Shown: one piece after another, positions 15,601 to 20,790 of the stretch
Position numbering within the stretch: the stretch's first letter is position 1
How the letters are laid out: each line of letters begins with the position of its first letter
Assembly: GCA_964533515.1 (NCBI GenBank)
Contig: CAZHMB010000012.1
Location: forward strand, 1-20,790
Origin: CAZHMB01 sp964533515
Lineage (GTDB): Archaea > Nanobdellota > Nanobdellia > Pacearchaeales > GW2011-AR1
DNA length: 20,790 nucleotides
Direction: 5' to 3'
Notes under the pieces: generated by a model
What the model saw: only the letters and a program-made list of their open reading frames with translations
Databases searched by the model: none
Told to the model about the DNA's origin: nothing
Position numbers and translations under genes: made by a program

Positions 15601-18067
15601 TTTTACAAGGATTTACAATAATCCTACTACTGGACAAGAATATTTAATCTTATTGAATAACGACAGGGTTGTTATAGGTACCTATAAAATCATTTCTGGG
15701 GGGGCATTAGAGAAGGTTACATCGAACAATGGCAATGATCTGAATCCTTTGAATCTGATTTATGAGTTTAGGAATTCTGAAAGTTACAACAATCCTTTCA
15801 CAGCGTCGTATGGCGAATCAGAACCCAAGGCAAGATTTTATGAAACAGAACCTTACAAGGGGTTGCCAGCGATGATTCCTTTTGATACTCAAAATGGATG
15901 GTATGTTGCTAGTCAGCAAACCCTTGGGGTTGGAACTTCAATAAAAAGTTATGATGAATCTGGAAGGGCGAATAGTTTTTGGTTATGTAATGTTGGGGCG
16001 AACGGAAGAGAAGAGTTTCCAAGAAGTGGAAATGGTGATGATAAATGTCAACAGATGAATTCTTTTACCCCCGGAACGGCTTTGTCTTTTGCAGGCTTGG
16101 AAGCTTCTGAATCAACTAAACTTGTTGAATGTGCGCAAGATGCGATTAAAGAGGCTTCACAACAATCAGATAGTAATAGTATTCAGATTAATACTAAATG
16201 TGGCGGAAAAGTTTCATTGGAAGTTGGAAATCCTGCGGTGAATCTTCCTGACGTTGAATGTACAGATGTGATGTCTCCTGGAGATTGTAAATTATTATTT
16301 AATGTTTGTGATCCGGTTTTATGCCCTTCATCAAGATGTGATCTTGGAGGAAGATATCCTGTAAGGGATGTTATTCAATCGGGAATTGTTGGAAGTATTG
16401 CTTTATGTTTGCCAAATTTTATTGGTTTCGGAGGAGAGGTTTTTGTTCCTGTTTGTTTAACTGGGATAAAAGCGGGTATAGATGGGTTGTTGAGCATCTT
16501 CAAAAATTACAGGGATTGCTTGCAAACAAGTTTGGATACTGGAGAAAACGTGGGGGTTTGCGATGAGATTCATTCAATTTATTTATGTGACTTTTTTTGG
16601 AGACAAGGATTGCCGGTTATGGATATTTTAATTCCAAGTTTGCTTAGTGCGGCTTATGGGGAGAATGTTAAAGGAGGGGGGGAATATTTAGGAGTTACAA
16701 ATTCGTGGGATACAGCGAAGAAGTCTATTGATTATTTTACTCAATATTATGGGGCGAACTCTTACAAAGCTTTCAAAGCGAGGACGACGCAGGATGTTGC
16801 CAAGGATGCTCTTTGTGGAGTCTTCATGTCGGGAGTTTATCCCGCAGGAGGGGATTTATTAGATAGTTTGACTGCTCCGGATTCTCCTGCGCAATTTCAC
16901 GGAAGGTTTGATGAGATTCCTTTTACAGATAGAACTGTTCCGCCGGTGTCGCAGTATAAAGTGTTTTATCATATTTATGCCGGTAACGACCAGCAAGCGA
17001 CTTATAGCGTTTATTTGAAGGGTGCTTCAGAGAGTTCATATTATCAGGACACTGGGGCTGGTTATTCGAGGCAAGTTGCTTCAGGTTATATTGCTCCCGG
17101 AGAGTATGCTTCAGAGACAAAGGATTTCACAGCACCGGCGGGATATCAGCAGATGTGTATTCGAGTTAATGCTCAAGAAGAATGTGGGTTTAAACAAGTT
17201 ACAACAAGTTTTGGAATTGATTATTTGACTGAACAATATGTAGCCGATCAAGCGAGTCAGACAAATATTGAAACAGAGGCAGCCTGTATTTCTGGAACAA
17301 GGAGTATAGGGGCTTTGATCAATTCTCCGGCTGGGGCGGCAGAGGAGTTGGCGGATCCGGCAATCTACAATAGAGGAATAGTAAGGGTATGCGCAACAGA
17401 CAATCCTGGAAAAGGAACAGATCCTTATTATAATACTGGAGATTCAAGATGGAAACAAGTTGGAACATGTGGAAATACAAACACAAAATGTTGGTTGGAT
17501 GGCGAGAGTGTTAGAGATGTTATACAAGATACGCAGTTGGAGAATGAAACTTTGCAAACCACTGCTCAGAGCATGATGGAAAGGTTGAGGGCTGAAGGAG
17601 GATACTTGGATGAGAGGATTAATATTGAATTGGATGAACTTGAAGGTAAGGCAGATGATGAAAAAATAATTTATTTGACGGCCCTATTAGATAAAATGTT
17701 GATGAATGGAAATAAGGCGAGAATTTTGAAGTTGAGGGCTGCGGTTTATGCAAAGATTGCTCTGGGGTTGAGAGATATTGTTTGGGAGAATTTGAATCTG
17801 GAGAGGGGGGAGACGACAAGCCCGCCGGAAGTACCGGTTGTTAATCCGGAGCCTGTGACTTGGGGAGATTTGGTTACAGAAGGTTTAGGTAGGTTAAATG
17901 GTTCTCAGATGTTTGTTAATATTGAAGGTACTTGGGAGAGAGTAAAAGAAGATTCATTTGATTATGAAAATCAGCAAGTTCCTATCATTAAAGGTGGAAG
18001 CACAAAGATTTACTCTGTTAAAAGAATAGGGGGGGAGATTGTTTTAACAGATTCTGTTTTAGTTTAA
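12608..18067 (+). CDS. Giant secreted/surface protein, 1819 aa, unknown function
   Basis: The N-terminus is a Sec signal: basic KNRKINK, a hydrophobic run LMGFFLMGILIVSLLPFSL, and a possible cut after NISA near residue 32. Residues 57-105 are cysteine-bearing (TCQEGGTDFVLQIAPFGCEPS, LLEEQNVPVFCQIAA). A helical coiled-coil-like part lies at about 731-785. Around 1240-1360 there is a cysteine-rich region with a hydrophobic, possibly membrane-interacting stretch (GIVGSIALCLPNF, FVPVCLTGIKAGIDGLL). Residues about 1447-1541 look like a beta-sandwich (YKVFYHIYAG to FGIDYL). A helical region at about 1650-1728 precedes a Pro-rich linker and a small C-terminal domain (WGDLVTEGLGRLNGSQMFVN). There is no C-terminal anchor or sortase motif. 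I recall comparable long proteins in Woesearchaeota/Pacearchaeota, paired with a class III signal-peptide gene as here. Surface layer, host contact or secretion are possible roles; none is shown. Confidence 0.85.
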   Translation: MKNRKINKLMGFFLMGILIVSLLPFSLVNISATWTRNSAQIDQYAYGGSGQSLQFDQQTCQEGGTDFVLQIAPFGCEPSVIRTDLLEEQNVPVFCQIAATQINPLIKVEAIESMSFSGDYPQEVSGVGFHPARSALGIEGTGGSLNSPILENIGYAVIVLRQQRNSSSLQNCESSVGGDICYVEGNLTARIRYDIGNAYGVGKSEFYLPTSTDSDWQDEFNSYGFWNGRGYLKADYVDEDGARISIYADENLQNKIASVNLNKGETSNQIYLPGFYCLAGLKVRLNNLVDPDTHAVLRVNADDVFVNKNGKFVDNLCTVTKIEKQGLVQKVDVRCNTEDREDRSFTLEVRPKVNLDIGGENDYEIGEKLPIPGKNIYLGFIGSKGNSGELDDLYVRLVEFNSDQGGNLSESQLESIAGIDKKFSRKEVKKIERDQTIVGIPLTADKFSLINLSGIDWDVKLMGFGQAQNNWDLESFTEAAGSSGEIGAMKTNYALAVQDYKSIIDNYGKEKDTSNNGNEFGIDAYEKMIELAEKVGQNKDMLEFCLDYKKDFPNSYGKFNGCTESYKFSNSAVNSKVVLINGGAKRISLQGIEEPDFEDYGVSINVLQGGELVGEPKNLGKEQIGYITESGDVSEFIQLEKIIDEENVRVNVALQPAGSGVTTSTTSAVPKTLKLNQPENFGSKYTLVLKKINLKKEAHVSLLPNVENTYSEASFPFKVGIEKRAIQLSPEQALDKIEDLNDTIEEWEDKSEKLGEIVQGLKGACIAMQGFLTLKNFLGNLGGEGIARKEVMRNVGGINDLCQRATKEMGVFPDQDKIYGDLDECHQAQDKLIGDLVKSRAEGQSKVEDIFQDIQDRKDITSTNFLGKRTIDDEKLLEEMLEDSRVIGSLDELISVGENINVGGKNVSTSIIIDALKDKENKNYIGVHDLRDLILEAGYLNSNNVVEQSMAQSKVKSILGDFWTGVEGQVKTNSFSQDITASQLKGIDYTSVGIQGKNFTRIYNNPTTGQEYLILLNNDRVVIGTYKIISGGALEKVTSNNGNDLNPLNLIYEFRNSESYNNPFTASYGESEPKARFYETEPYKGLPAMIPFDTQNGWYVASQQTLGVGTSIKSYDESGRANSFWLCNVGANGREEFPRSGNGDDKCQQMNSFTPGTALSFAGLEASESTKLVECAQDAIKEASQQSDSNSIQINTKCGGKVSLEVGNPAVNLPDVECTDVMSPGDCKLLFNVCDPVLCPSSRCDLGGRYPVRDVIQSGIVGSIALCLPNFIGFGGEVFVPVCLTGIKAGIDGLLSIFKNYRDCLQTSLDTGENVGVCDEIHSIYLCDFFWRQGLPVMDILIPSLLSAAYGENVKGGGEYLGVTNSWDTAKKSIDYFTQYYGANSYKAFKARTTQDVAKDALCGVFMSGVYPAGGDLLDSLTAPDSPAQFHGRFDEIPFTDRTVPPVSQYKVFYHIYAGNDQQATYSVYLKGASESSYYQDTGAGYSRQVASGYIAPGEYASETKDFTAPAGYQQMCIRVNAQEECGFKQVTTSFGIDYLTEQYVADQASQTNIETEAACISGTRSIGALINSPAGAAEELADPAIYNRGIVRVCATDNPGKGTDPYYNTGDSRWKQVGTCGNTNTKCWLDGESVRDVIQDTQLENETLQTTAQSMMERLRAEGGYLDERINIELDELEGKADDEKIIYLTALLDKMLMNGNKARILKLRAAVYAKIALGLRDIVWENLNLERGETTSPPEVPVVNPEPVTWGDLVTEGLGRLNGSQMFVNIEGTWERVKEDSFDYENQQVPIIKGGSTKIYSVKRIGGEIVLTDSVLV

Positions 18068-18080
18068 TCATCAAAACCTT

Positions 18081-18089
18081 TTTATATCC
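18081..18089 (+). promoter_or_regulatory. TATA box for tRNA-Leu
   Basis: The sequence tttatatcc is centred about 25 nt before the first base of tRNA-Leu, so the tRNA may be transcribed with little or no 5' leader. Confidence 0.55.
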
Positions 18090-18109
18090 ATTTCTAATTT
18101 TACTTTTAT

Positions 18110-18193
18110 GCGGGGATGCCGGAGTGGTCAAACGGGACAGGTTTAGGACCTGTTAGCTTATCGCTTACGAGGGTTCGAATCCTTCTCCCCGCA
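18110..18193 (+). tRNA. tRNA-Leu(TAG)
   Basis: The acceptor GCGGGGA pairs with TCCCCGC (18186-18192); A at 18193 is the discriminator, as usual for leucine, and CCA is not encoded. The anticodon stem ACAGG/CCTGT encloses TTTAGGA, so the anticodon is TAG at 18144-18146, reading CUA-type leucine codons. A long variable arm (TTAGCTTATCGCTTAC region) makes it class II, as expected for leucine. The T arm GAGGG/CCTTC has loop TTCGAAT and one G-U pair. There is no intron. Element E4 begins at the next base. Confidence 0.96.
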
Positions 18194-18283
18194 CTAAGAA
18201 ACCTAAGCGGTTTCTTAGCAACTTCCCTTCCTTTGCGGAAAAGCGATTTCAGAAATGTCTCCTGCGAAATCGCGAAGAATTCT
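18194..18283 (+). repeat. Hairpin element E4 of the four-copy family
   Basis: The first stem is the longest of the family: CTAAGAAACC (18194-18203) with GGTTTCTTAG (18209-18218). The middle holds ACTTCCCTTCC and a weak TTCC/GGAA hairpin. The last stem is GCGATTTC (18243-18250) with GAAATCGC (18266-18273), enclosing AGAAATGTCTCCTGC. The tail GAAGAATTCTTA can also pair with the start TAAGAA. No promoter lies between the tRNA-Leu and the element, so it is probably transcribed as the tRNA 3' trailer. Confidence 0.75.
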
Positions 18284-18336
18284 TATCACGATTTACAAAA
18301 CCTTTTTAATCCTCTTTTAATTCATTAATTCATAAA

Positions 18337-19401
18337 ATGTTAACACCTCAACAAATATCTGAAATACGTGAGCATCTTGAGAAAGCGCAGAACCCGGTTT
18401 TCTTTTTTGATAATGATCCTGATGGTTTGTGTAGTTTTCTTTTACTTCAGAGATGGGTTGGGCGAGGGAAAGGAGTTTCAATAAGATCTTTTCCAGAATT
18501 GGATAAAAGTTATTTTAGGAAAGTTGATGAATTGAAAGCGGATTATGTTTTTGTTCTAGATAAAAATTCTGTTTCAGAAGGATTTTTGGAAGAATGTTTG
18601 AAGATTAATATTCCTGTTGTTTGGATTGATCATCATGTAGTTCCTGAAGAAATGAAAGAAAGACTTGGGAAGTTTGATTATCATAATCCCCAATACAATA
18701 CGGGGAAAAATAAATCTGGGGAGGCGGTGACTTCATTATGTTCTCAGGTTGTTAACAATGAAAAAGATGATTGGCTTTCAGTTGTTGGTAGCATTTTTGA
18801 TAGATATTTTCCAGAGGAAGCTTATAAAAGTTTTAAAGAAAAATATCCTGAGTTAGCTATTGATTCGGAGGACGAATGGGAAATTTATTATAATTCTGAA
18901 ATAGGGAAGATAGCAAGAATTTTTAGTTTTGCATTAAAAGATAGGACGACAAATATTGTAAGGATGACAAAATTTTTGATGGATGTTAAATCTCCGAATG
19001 AAGTTTTGGAGGAGAGCAATGGGAATAAAACAATGCATTCTCGTTTTAAAGAAATAAATCAAAAATATCAGATTCTTTTGGAAAAAGCGAAGCAAGAAGG
19101 AAGTGTTCTTGACAATGAAGACCAGGTTTTGTTTTTTAGATATTCGGGAGATCTAAGTATTTCTTCGGATTTAAGTGACGAGTTGGTTTATTCTTTCAAA
19201 GATAAAATTGTTGTTGTGAATTTTGTTACTGGAAATAAAGTTAATGTTTCTGTTCGTGGTAAAAATATTAAAGAAAAAGTTTTGAAAATTATCTCTGAGT
19301 TTGAGGGAGCGACTGGCGGAGGGCATGACAATGCGGTTGGGGCAATGATTCAAGTTAAAGACCTAGAAAAATTCAAAGAAGAGTTGGAAAGGATCTTTTG
19401 A
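18337..19401 (+). CDS. DHH-family phosphoesterase (RecJ-like)
   Basis: The 354-residue protein has the DHH/DHHA1 layout. Motif I is FFFDNDPDG with Asp25, Asp27 and Asp29. A further acidic residue is Asp75 (VFVLDKN). Motif III is IDHH at residues 97-100. The C-terminal DHHA1 domain carries the substrate-binding GGGHDNAVGA at 327-336. These residues bind two metal ions and cleave phosphodiester bonds. Family members include RecJ-like single-strand nucleases, the archaeal replication-associated GAN and Nrn-type enzymes that degrade short oligonucleotides or cyclic dinucleotides. The substrate cannot be chosen from sequence alone. Weak TATA-like sequences near 18303-18320 precede the ATG. The last 39 nt overlap the end of the convergent gene on minus. 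Confidence 0.9.
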   Translation: MLTPQQISEIREHLEKAQNPVFFFDNDPDGLCSFLLLQRWVGRGKGVSIRSFPELDKSYFRKVDELKADYVFVLDKNSVSEGFLEECLKINIPVVWIDHHVVPEEMKERLGKFDYHNPQYNTGKNKSGEAVTSLCSQVVNNEKDDWLSVVGSIFDRYFPEEAYKSFKEKYPELAIDSEDEWEIYYNSEIGKIARIFSFALKDRTTNIVRMTKFLMDVKSPNEVLEESNGNKTMHSRFKEINQKYQILLEKAKQEGSVLDNEDQVLFFRYSGDLSISSDLSDELVYSFKDKIVVVNFVTGNKVNVSVRGKNIKEKVLKIISEFEGATGGGHDNAVGAMIQVKDLEKFKEELERIF

Positions 19402-19746
19402 ATTCTGCTCCGCAAATTTTGTTAGGTCGTTTATAGGAATTTCTCCTCCGTTTGAATATTCTTCTGCGAGATTTCTGATTGTTTGATAGACCAGCCCATC
19501 AACCCCTGAGACTAAATGTCTAGAGATATTTTCTTCTGAAGCTGATCCTGAAAAAAGAATTGTTGTTTTGAAGGGGTGTTCTTGTTTTGGATCAAGAGAA
19601 ACAAATTTAGGGGTATCTTCTCTTTGGCCTTCTGCCGTTGCGCTACCTAAAAAAAGACTTTTGTGGGGATTTACTAACCTTAAATCGTAGCCCCACTGCC
19701 CAGTTCCCGAAACATTGAGTTGTCTGATAACTAATTTTGTTGTCAT
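19363..19746 (-). CDS. Hypothetical protein, 127 aa
   Basis: I do not recognise this soluble 127-residue protein. It is beta-rich at the N-terminus (TTKLVIRQLNVSGTGQWGYDLRL), with a helical second half (VDGLVYQTIRNLAEEYSN, INDLTKFAEQNSKDPFQLFFEFF) ending in a phenylalanine-rich tail. No catalytic motif is evident. The start is well supported: the minus strand carries tttataaa centred near 19773, about 27 nt before the ATG, predicting a leaderless mRNA. Its last 13 codons are antisense to the end of the DHH phosphoesterase gene, so the Phe-rich C-terminus is constrained by two frames. Confidence 0.75.
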   Translation of the reverse strand: MTTKLVIRQLNVSGTGQWGYDLRLVNPHKSLFLGSATAEGQREDTPKFVSLDPKQEHPFKTTILFSGSASEENISRHLVSGVDGLVYQTIRNLAEEYSNGGEIPINDLTKFAEQNSKDPFQLFFEFF

Positions 19747-19824
19747 GCTTTTAAACTGATTTTGTTGGTTTATAAATTTTTACTTCTTTATAATAACAAT
19801 TTTACCGACGGGAAAATAGAAAAG

Positions 19825-19834
19825 TATTTAAATA
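19825..19834 (+). promoter_or_regulatory. Strong TATA box in the 514-nt stretch
   Basis: The sequence tatttaaata follows a purine-rich gaaaag-like stretch that could be the factor-B element. Its centre is about 25 nt before A19854, the same spacing as at leaderless genes in this window. Something is probably transcribed from about 19854 on plus. Confidence 0.55.
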
Positions 19835-19853
19835 AAGGATTCTTGTATATAAC

Positions 19854-19952
19854 ATGAGTATGGGACTAAGACAGGACATGTGGCAAGCTTCATTTGTAGC
19901 TTGCGGCGTCTTTAAGTGCCTGACCTATACTTCAATTAAACTTTCACATTAA
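19854..19952 (+). other. Possible 32-codon leaderless ORF or structured RNA
   Basis: An ATG at the predicted transcription start opens a 32-residue frame (MSMGLRQDMWQASFVACGVF and a 12-residue tail) ending at TAA 19950-19952. The same DNA folds well: GCAAGC (19883-19888) pairs with GCTTGC (19899-19904), and CAGG (19872-19875) can pair with CCTG (19919-19922) outside it. So this may be a small protein or a non-coding RNA; the pairing slightly favours RNA. Confidence 0.35.
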
Positions 19953-20045
19953 TTCGGTCAACAAACCCCGGGTTGATGAAGAGAGTTTATTTCTAAACTA
20001 TTAGAGATTCGGGATTGATTGGTTGGATTTTGTGATTCGCATAAA

Positions 20046-20186
20046 ATGCGGGATGAAAACGAAATGCAAAAAACATTGATGAGAGAAAGTGATCAAGCAG
20101 TTTTAGAAGAAGCATTCGGTGACCTTTTATCGAGGTCTGTTCGAATGGAAGCTGATCTACTTTTAGCAATAGAATCATCAAATTAA
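20046..20186 (+). CDS. Possible small acidic protein, 46 aa
   Basis: The frame starts MRDENEMQKTLMRESDQAVL and ends LLLAIESSN. It is acidic and its heptad-like spacing suggests an amphipathic helix. An in-frame TTG at 20019 would add nine residues. No TATA box lies at the leaderless distance and no clear ribosome-binding site is seen; it could be read from the promoter at 19825 on a longer transcript. The codons look like those of neighbouring genes, but the length makes chance plausible. Confidence 0.3.
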   Translation: MRDENEMQKTLMRESDQAVLEEAFGDLLSRSVRMEADLLLAIESSN

Positions 20187-20261
20187 CGAAATAGAAAAGG
20201 AATTCCTGGCTTAATGTCAGCTATAGATGTTGGGCTAGCTGTGGTGATAGAGAATTCTATG

Positions 20262-20790
20262 TTAATAACTTCTTCCGGCGTAAACCCAATAATCTGCGGG
20301 TTTGTTACATATAATACATTTCTTTCCTTTTGGAGATTCGTTCTCTGGATCGATGAATAAAACTTTTGCTCCTGCGAGTTCAGATTTTAACATTTCTTCA
20401 CATTCAGGGGAATTGCATAAAGGAACTTTTACAACTTTTTTGTCTTTTATTAATTCTATTAATTCTTTTTTGTCTTCAGTTCTTGCTTTTGCCTTTTCAA
20501 AATTATTCTTTGCTTTCTTGAAAAGTTCCTCTTGAATGTCTTCCAATATTTTCGGAACTTTTTTTCTCAAATCTGTTAGTTTTATATTTATTTTGTCTCC
20601 AGTAGTTCTTTTTACTATCACCGCTTGGTTTTTCTCAAGGTCCTTTGGACCTATTTCAATTCTTATTGGAATTCCTTTTAATTCCCATTCGTTAAACTTG
20701 AATCCTGGAGTTACTTCTAATCTCTCGTCGAGGATTGGAGAAAGTTTTGAAAGGTCTTTTTCAATTTGTTTTGCCACTTCAAGAACTTTT
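20262..20790 (-). CDS. proS: Proline-tRNA ligase, C-terminal part
   Basis: The frame is open to the window edge at 20790, so this is the C-terminal 175 residues of a longer gene. The first methionine-like codon, a GTG at 20777, is internal. Recognisable parts of archaeal/eukaryotic-type ProRS are ITIGPKDLE-like RIEIGPKDLEKNQAVIVKR in the anticodon-binding domain, then the C-terminal zinc domain VPLCNSPECEEM with KCIICNKPA, supplying four cysteines, and the ending WVYAGRSY. A C-terminal tyrosine is typical of this ProRS class and reaches toward the active site. The enzyme charges tRNA-Pro with proline in the cytoplasm. The stop is TAA at 20264-20262. Confidence 0.95.
   Translation of the reverse strand, partial: KVLEVAKQIEKDLSKLSPILDERLEVTPGFKFNEWELKGIPIRIEIGPKDLEKNQAVIVKRTTGDKINIKLTDLRKKVPKILEDIQEELFKKAKNNFEKAKARTEDKKELIELIKDKKVVKVPLCNSPECEEMLKSELAGAKVLFIDPENESPKGKKCIICNKPADYWVYAGRSY

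Larger units (their letters stand above)
19747..20261. other. 514-nt stretch without an established gene
   Basis: This stretch separates the minus-strand 127-aa gene and the proline-tRNA ligase end. It holds the promoter of the 127-aa gene, a strong plus-strand TATA box at 19825-19834, several short hairpins and two possible small ORFs. Further hairpins are TCAAC/GTTGA near 19958-19976, AGTTTA/TAAACT near 19984-19999, and CAGCTA/TAGCTG at 20218-20241. No tRNA, C/D-box or H/ACA signature could be confirmed. Confidence 0.5.

Noticed and set aside
8487..18283. Elements as C/D-box or H/ACA guide RNAs
   Set aside because: No C/D box pair is seen, and no clear pseudouridylation pocket or kink-turn with a fixed ANA box at the right distance. 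H/ACA is not fully excluded for the last hairpin.
8487..18283. Splice motifs at E1, E2 and E4
   Set aside because: No bulge-helix-bulge could be built around these three copies; only E3 has one.
18116..18328. 70-residue frame over tRNA-Leu and E4
   Set aside because: It translates a tRNA and a structured element, so it is not a real gene.
1..20790. CRISPR array, insertion sequence, rRNA genes or classic defence genes
   Set aside because: No regularly spaced direct repeats, transposase motif, rRNA core sequence or defence-protein motif was seen on either strand.

Overview
This window looks like a chromosome segment of an AT-rich archaeon, most likely from the DPANN group (Woesearchaeota/Pacearchaeota type). 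It carries archaeal/eukaryotic-type information genes: RNA polymerase H, B and A, ribosomal eL41, eS1 and eL42, an archaeal NusA-like KH protein, RFC and an archaeal/eukaryotic-type ProRS. Promoters are archaeal TATA boxes, many placed 24-27 nt before the start codon, as expected for leaderless mRNAs. The lineage call is an inference from gene content and the look of the surface proteins, not from a 16S gene.

Layout. Positions 1-226 (minus strand): the first codons of an RFC subunit gene and a complete 38-codon eL41 gene. Positions 418-7388 (plus): rpoH-rpoB-rpoA, each pair separated by 1 nt, with rpoB and rpoA both unsplit. Positions 7466-7882: a NusA-like KH protein with its own promoter; the usual partners rpl30e, rps12 and rps7 are absent here. 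Positions 7887-8916 (minus): eS1 and eL42. Positions 8930-10600: an accessory stretch with a structured-RNA locus, a small basic putative DNA-binding protein, tandem hairpins, an unknown 155-aa protein, an intron-containing tRNA and a two-helix membrane protein. Positions 10641-18067: a 637-aa class III signal-peptide-like protein followed by an 1819-aa secreted protein, both cysteine-bearing. Positions 18110-18193: tRNA-Leu(UAG). Then come a DHH phosphoesterase (plus), a small unknown gene overlapping its end (minus), a 514-nt stretch with a strong promoter and possible RNA or small ORFs, and the C-terminal part of proline-tRNA ligase (minus, running off the window).

The most unusual signal is a family of four short elements of about 85-110 nt (E1 8487-8570, E2 8979-9085, E3 10208-10289, E4 18194-18283). 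Each has a first hairpin of variable sequence, a middle segment resembling CTTCCTCGAAG, and a last hairpin of GCGATTTC/GAAATCGC type. Paired bases change together between copies. One copy is inside the intron of a tRNA gene, one starts on the base after a tRNA-Leu, one sits directly before the eS1 start codon on the opposite strand, and one follows a bidirectional TATA box and is flanked by tRNA-5'-end-like direct repeats. I do not recognise this family. It may be a mobile structured element or a non-coding RNA family.
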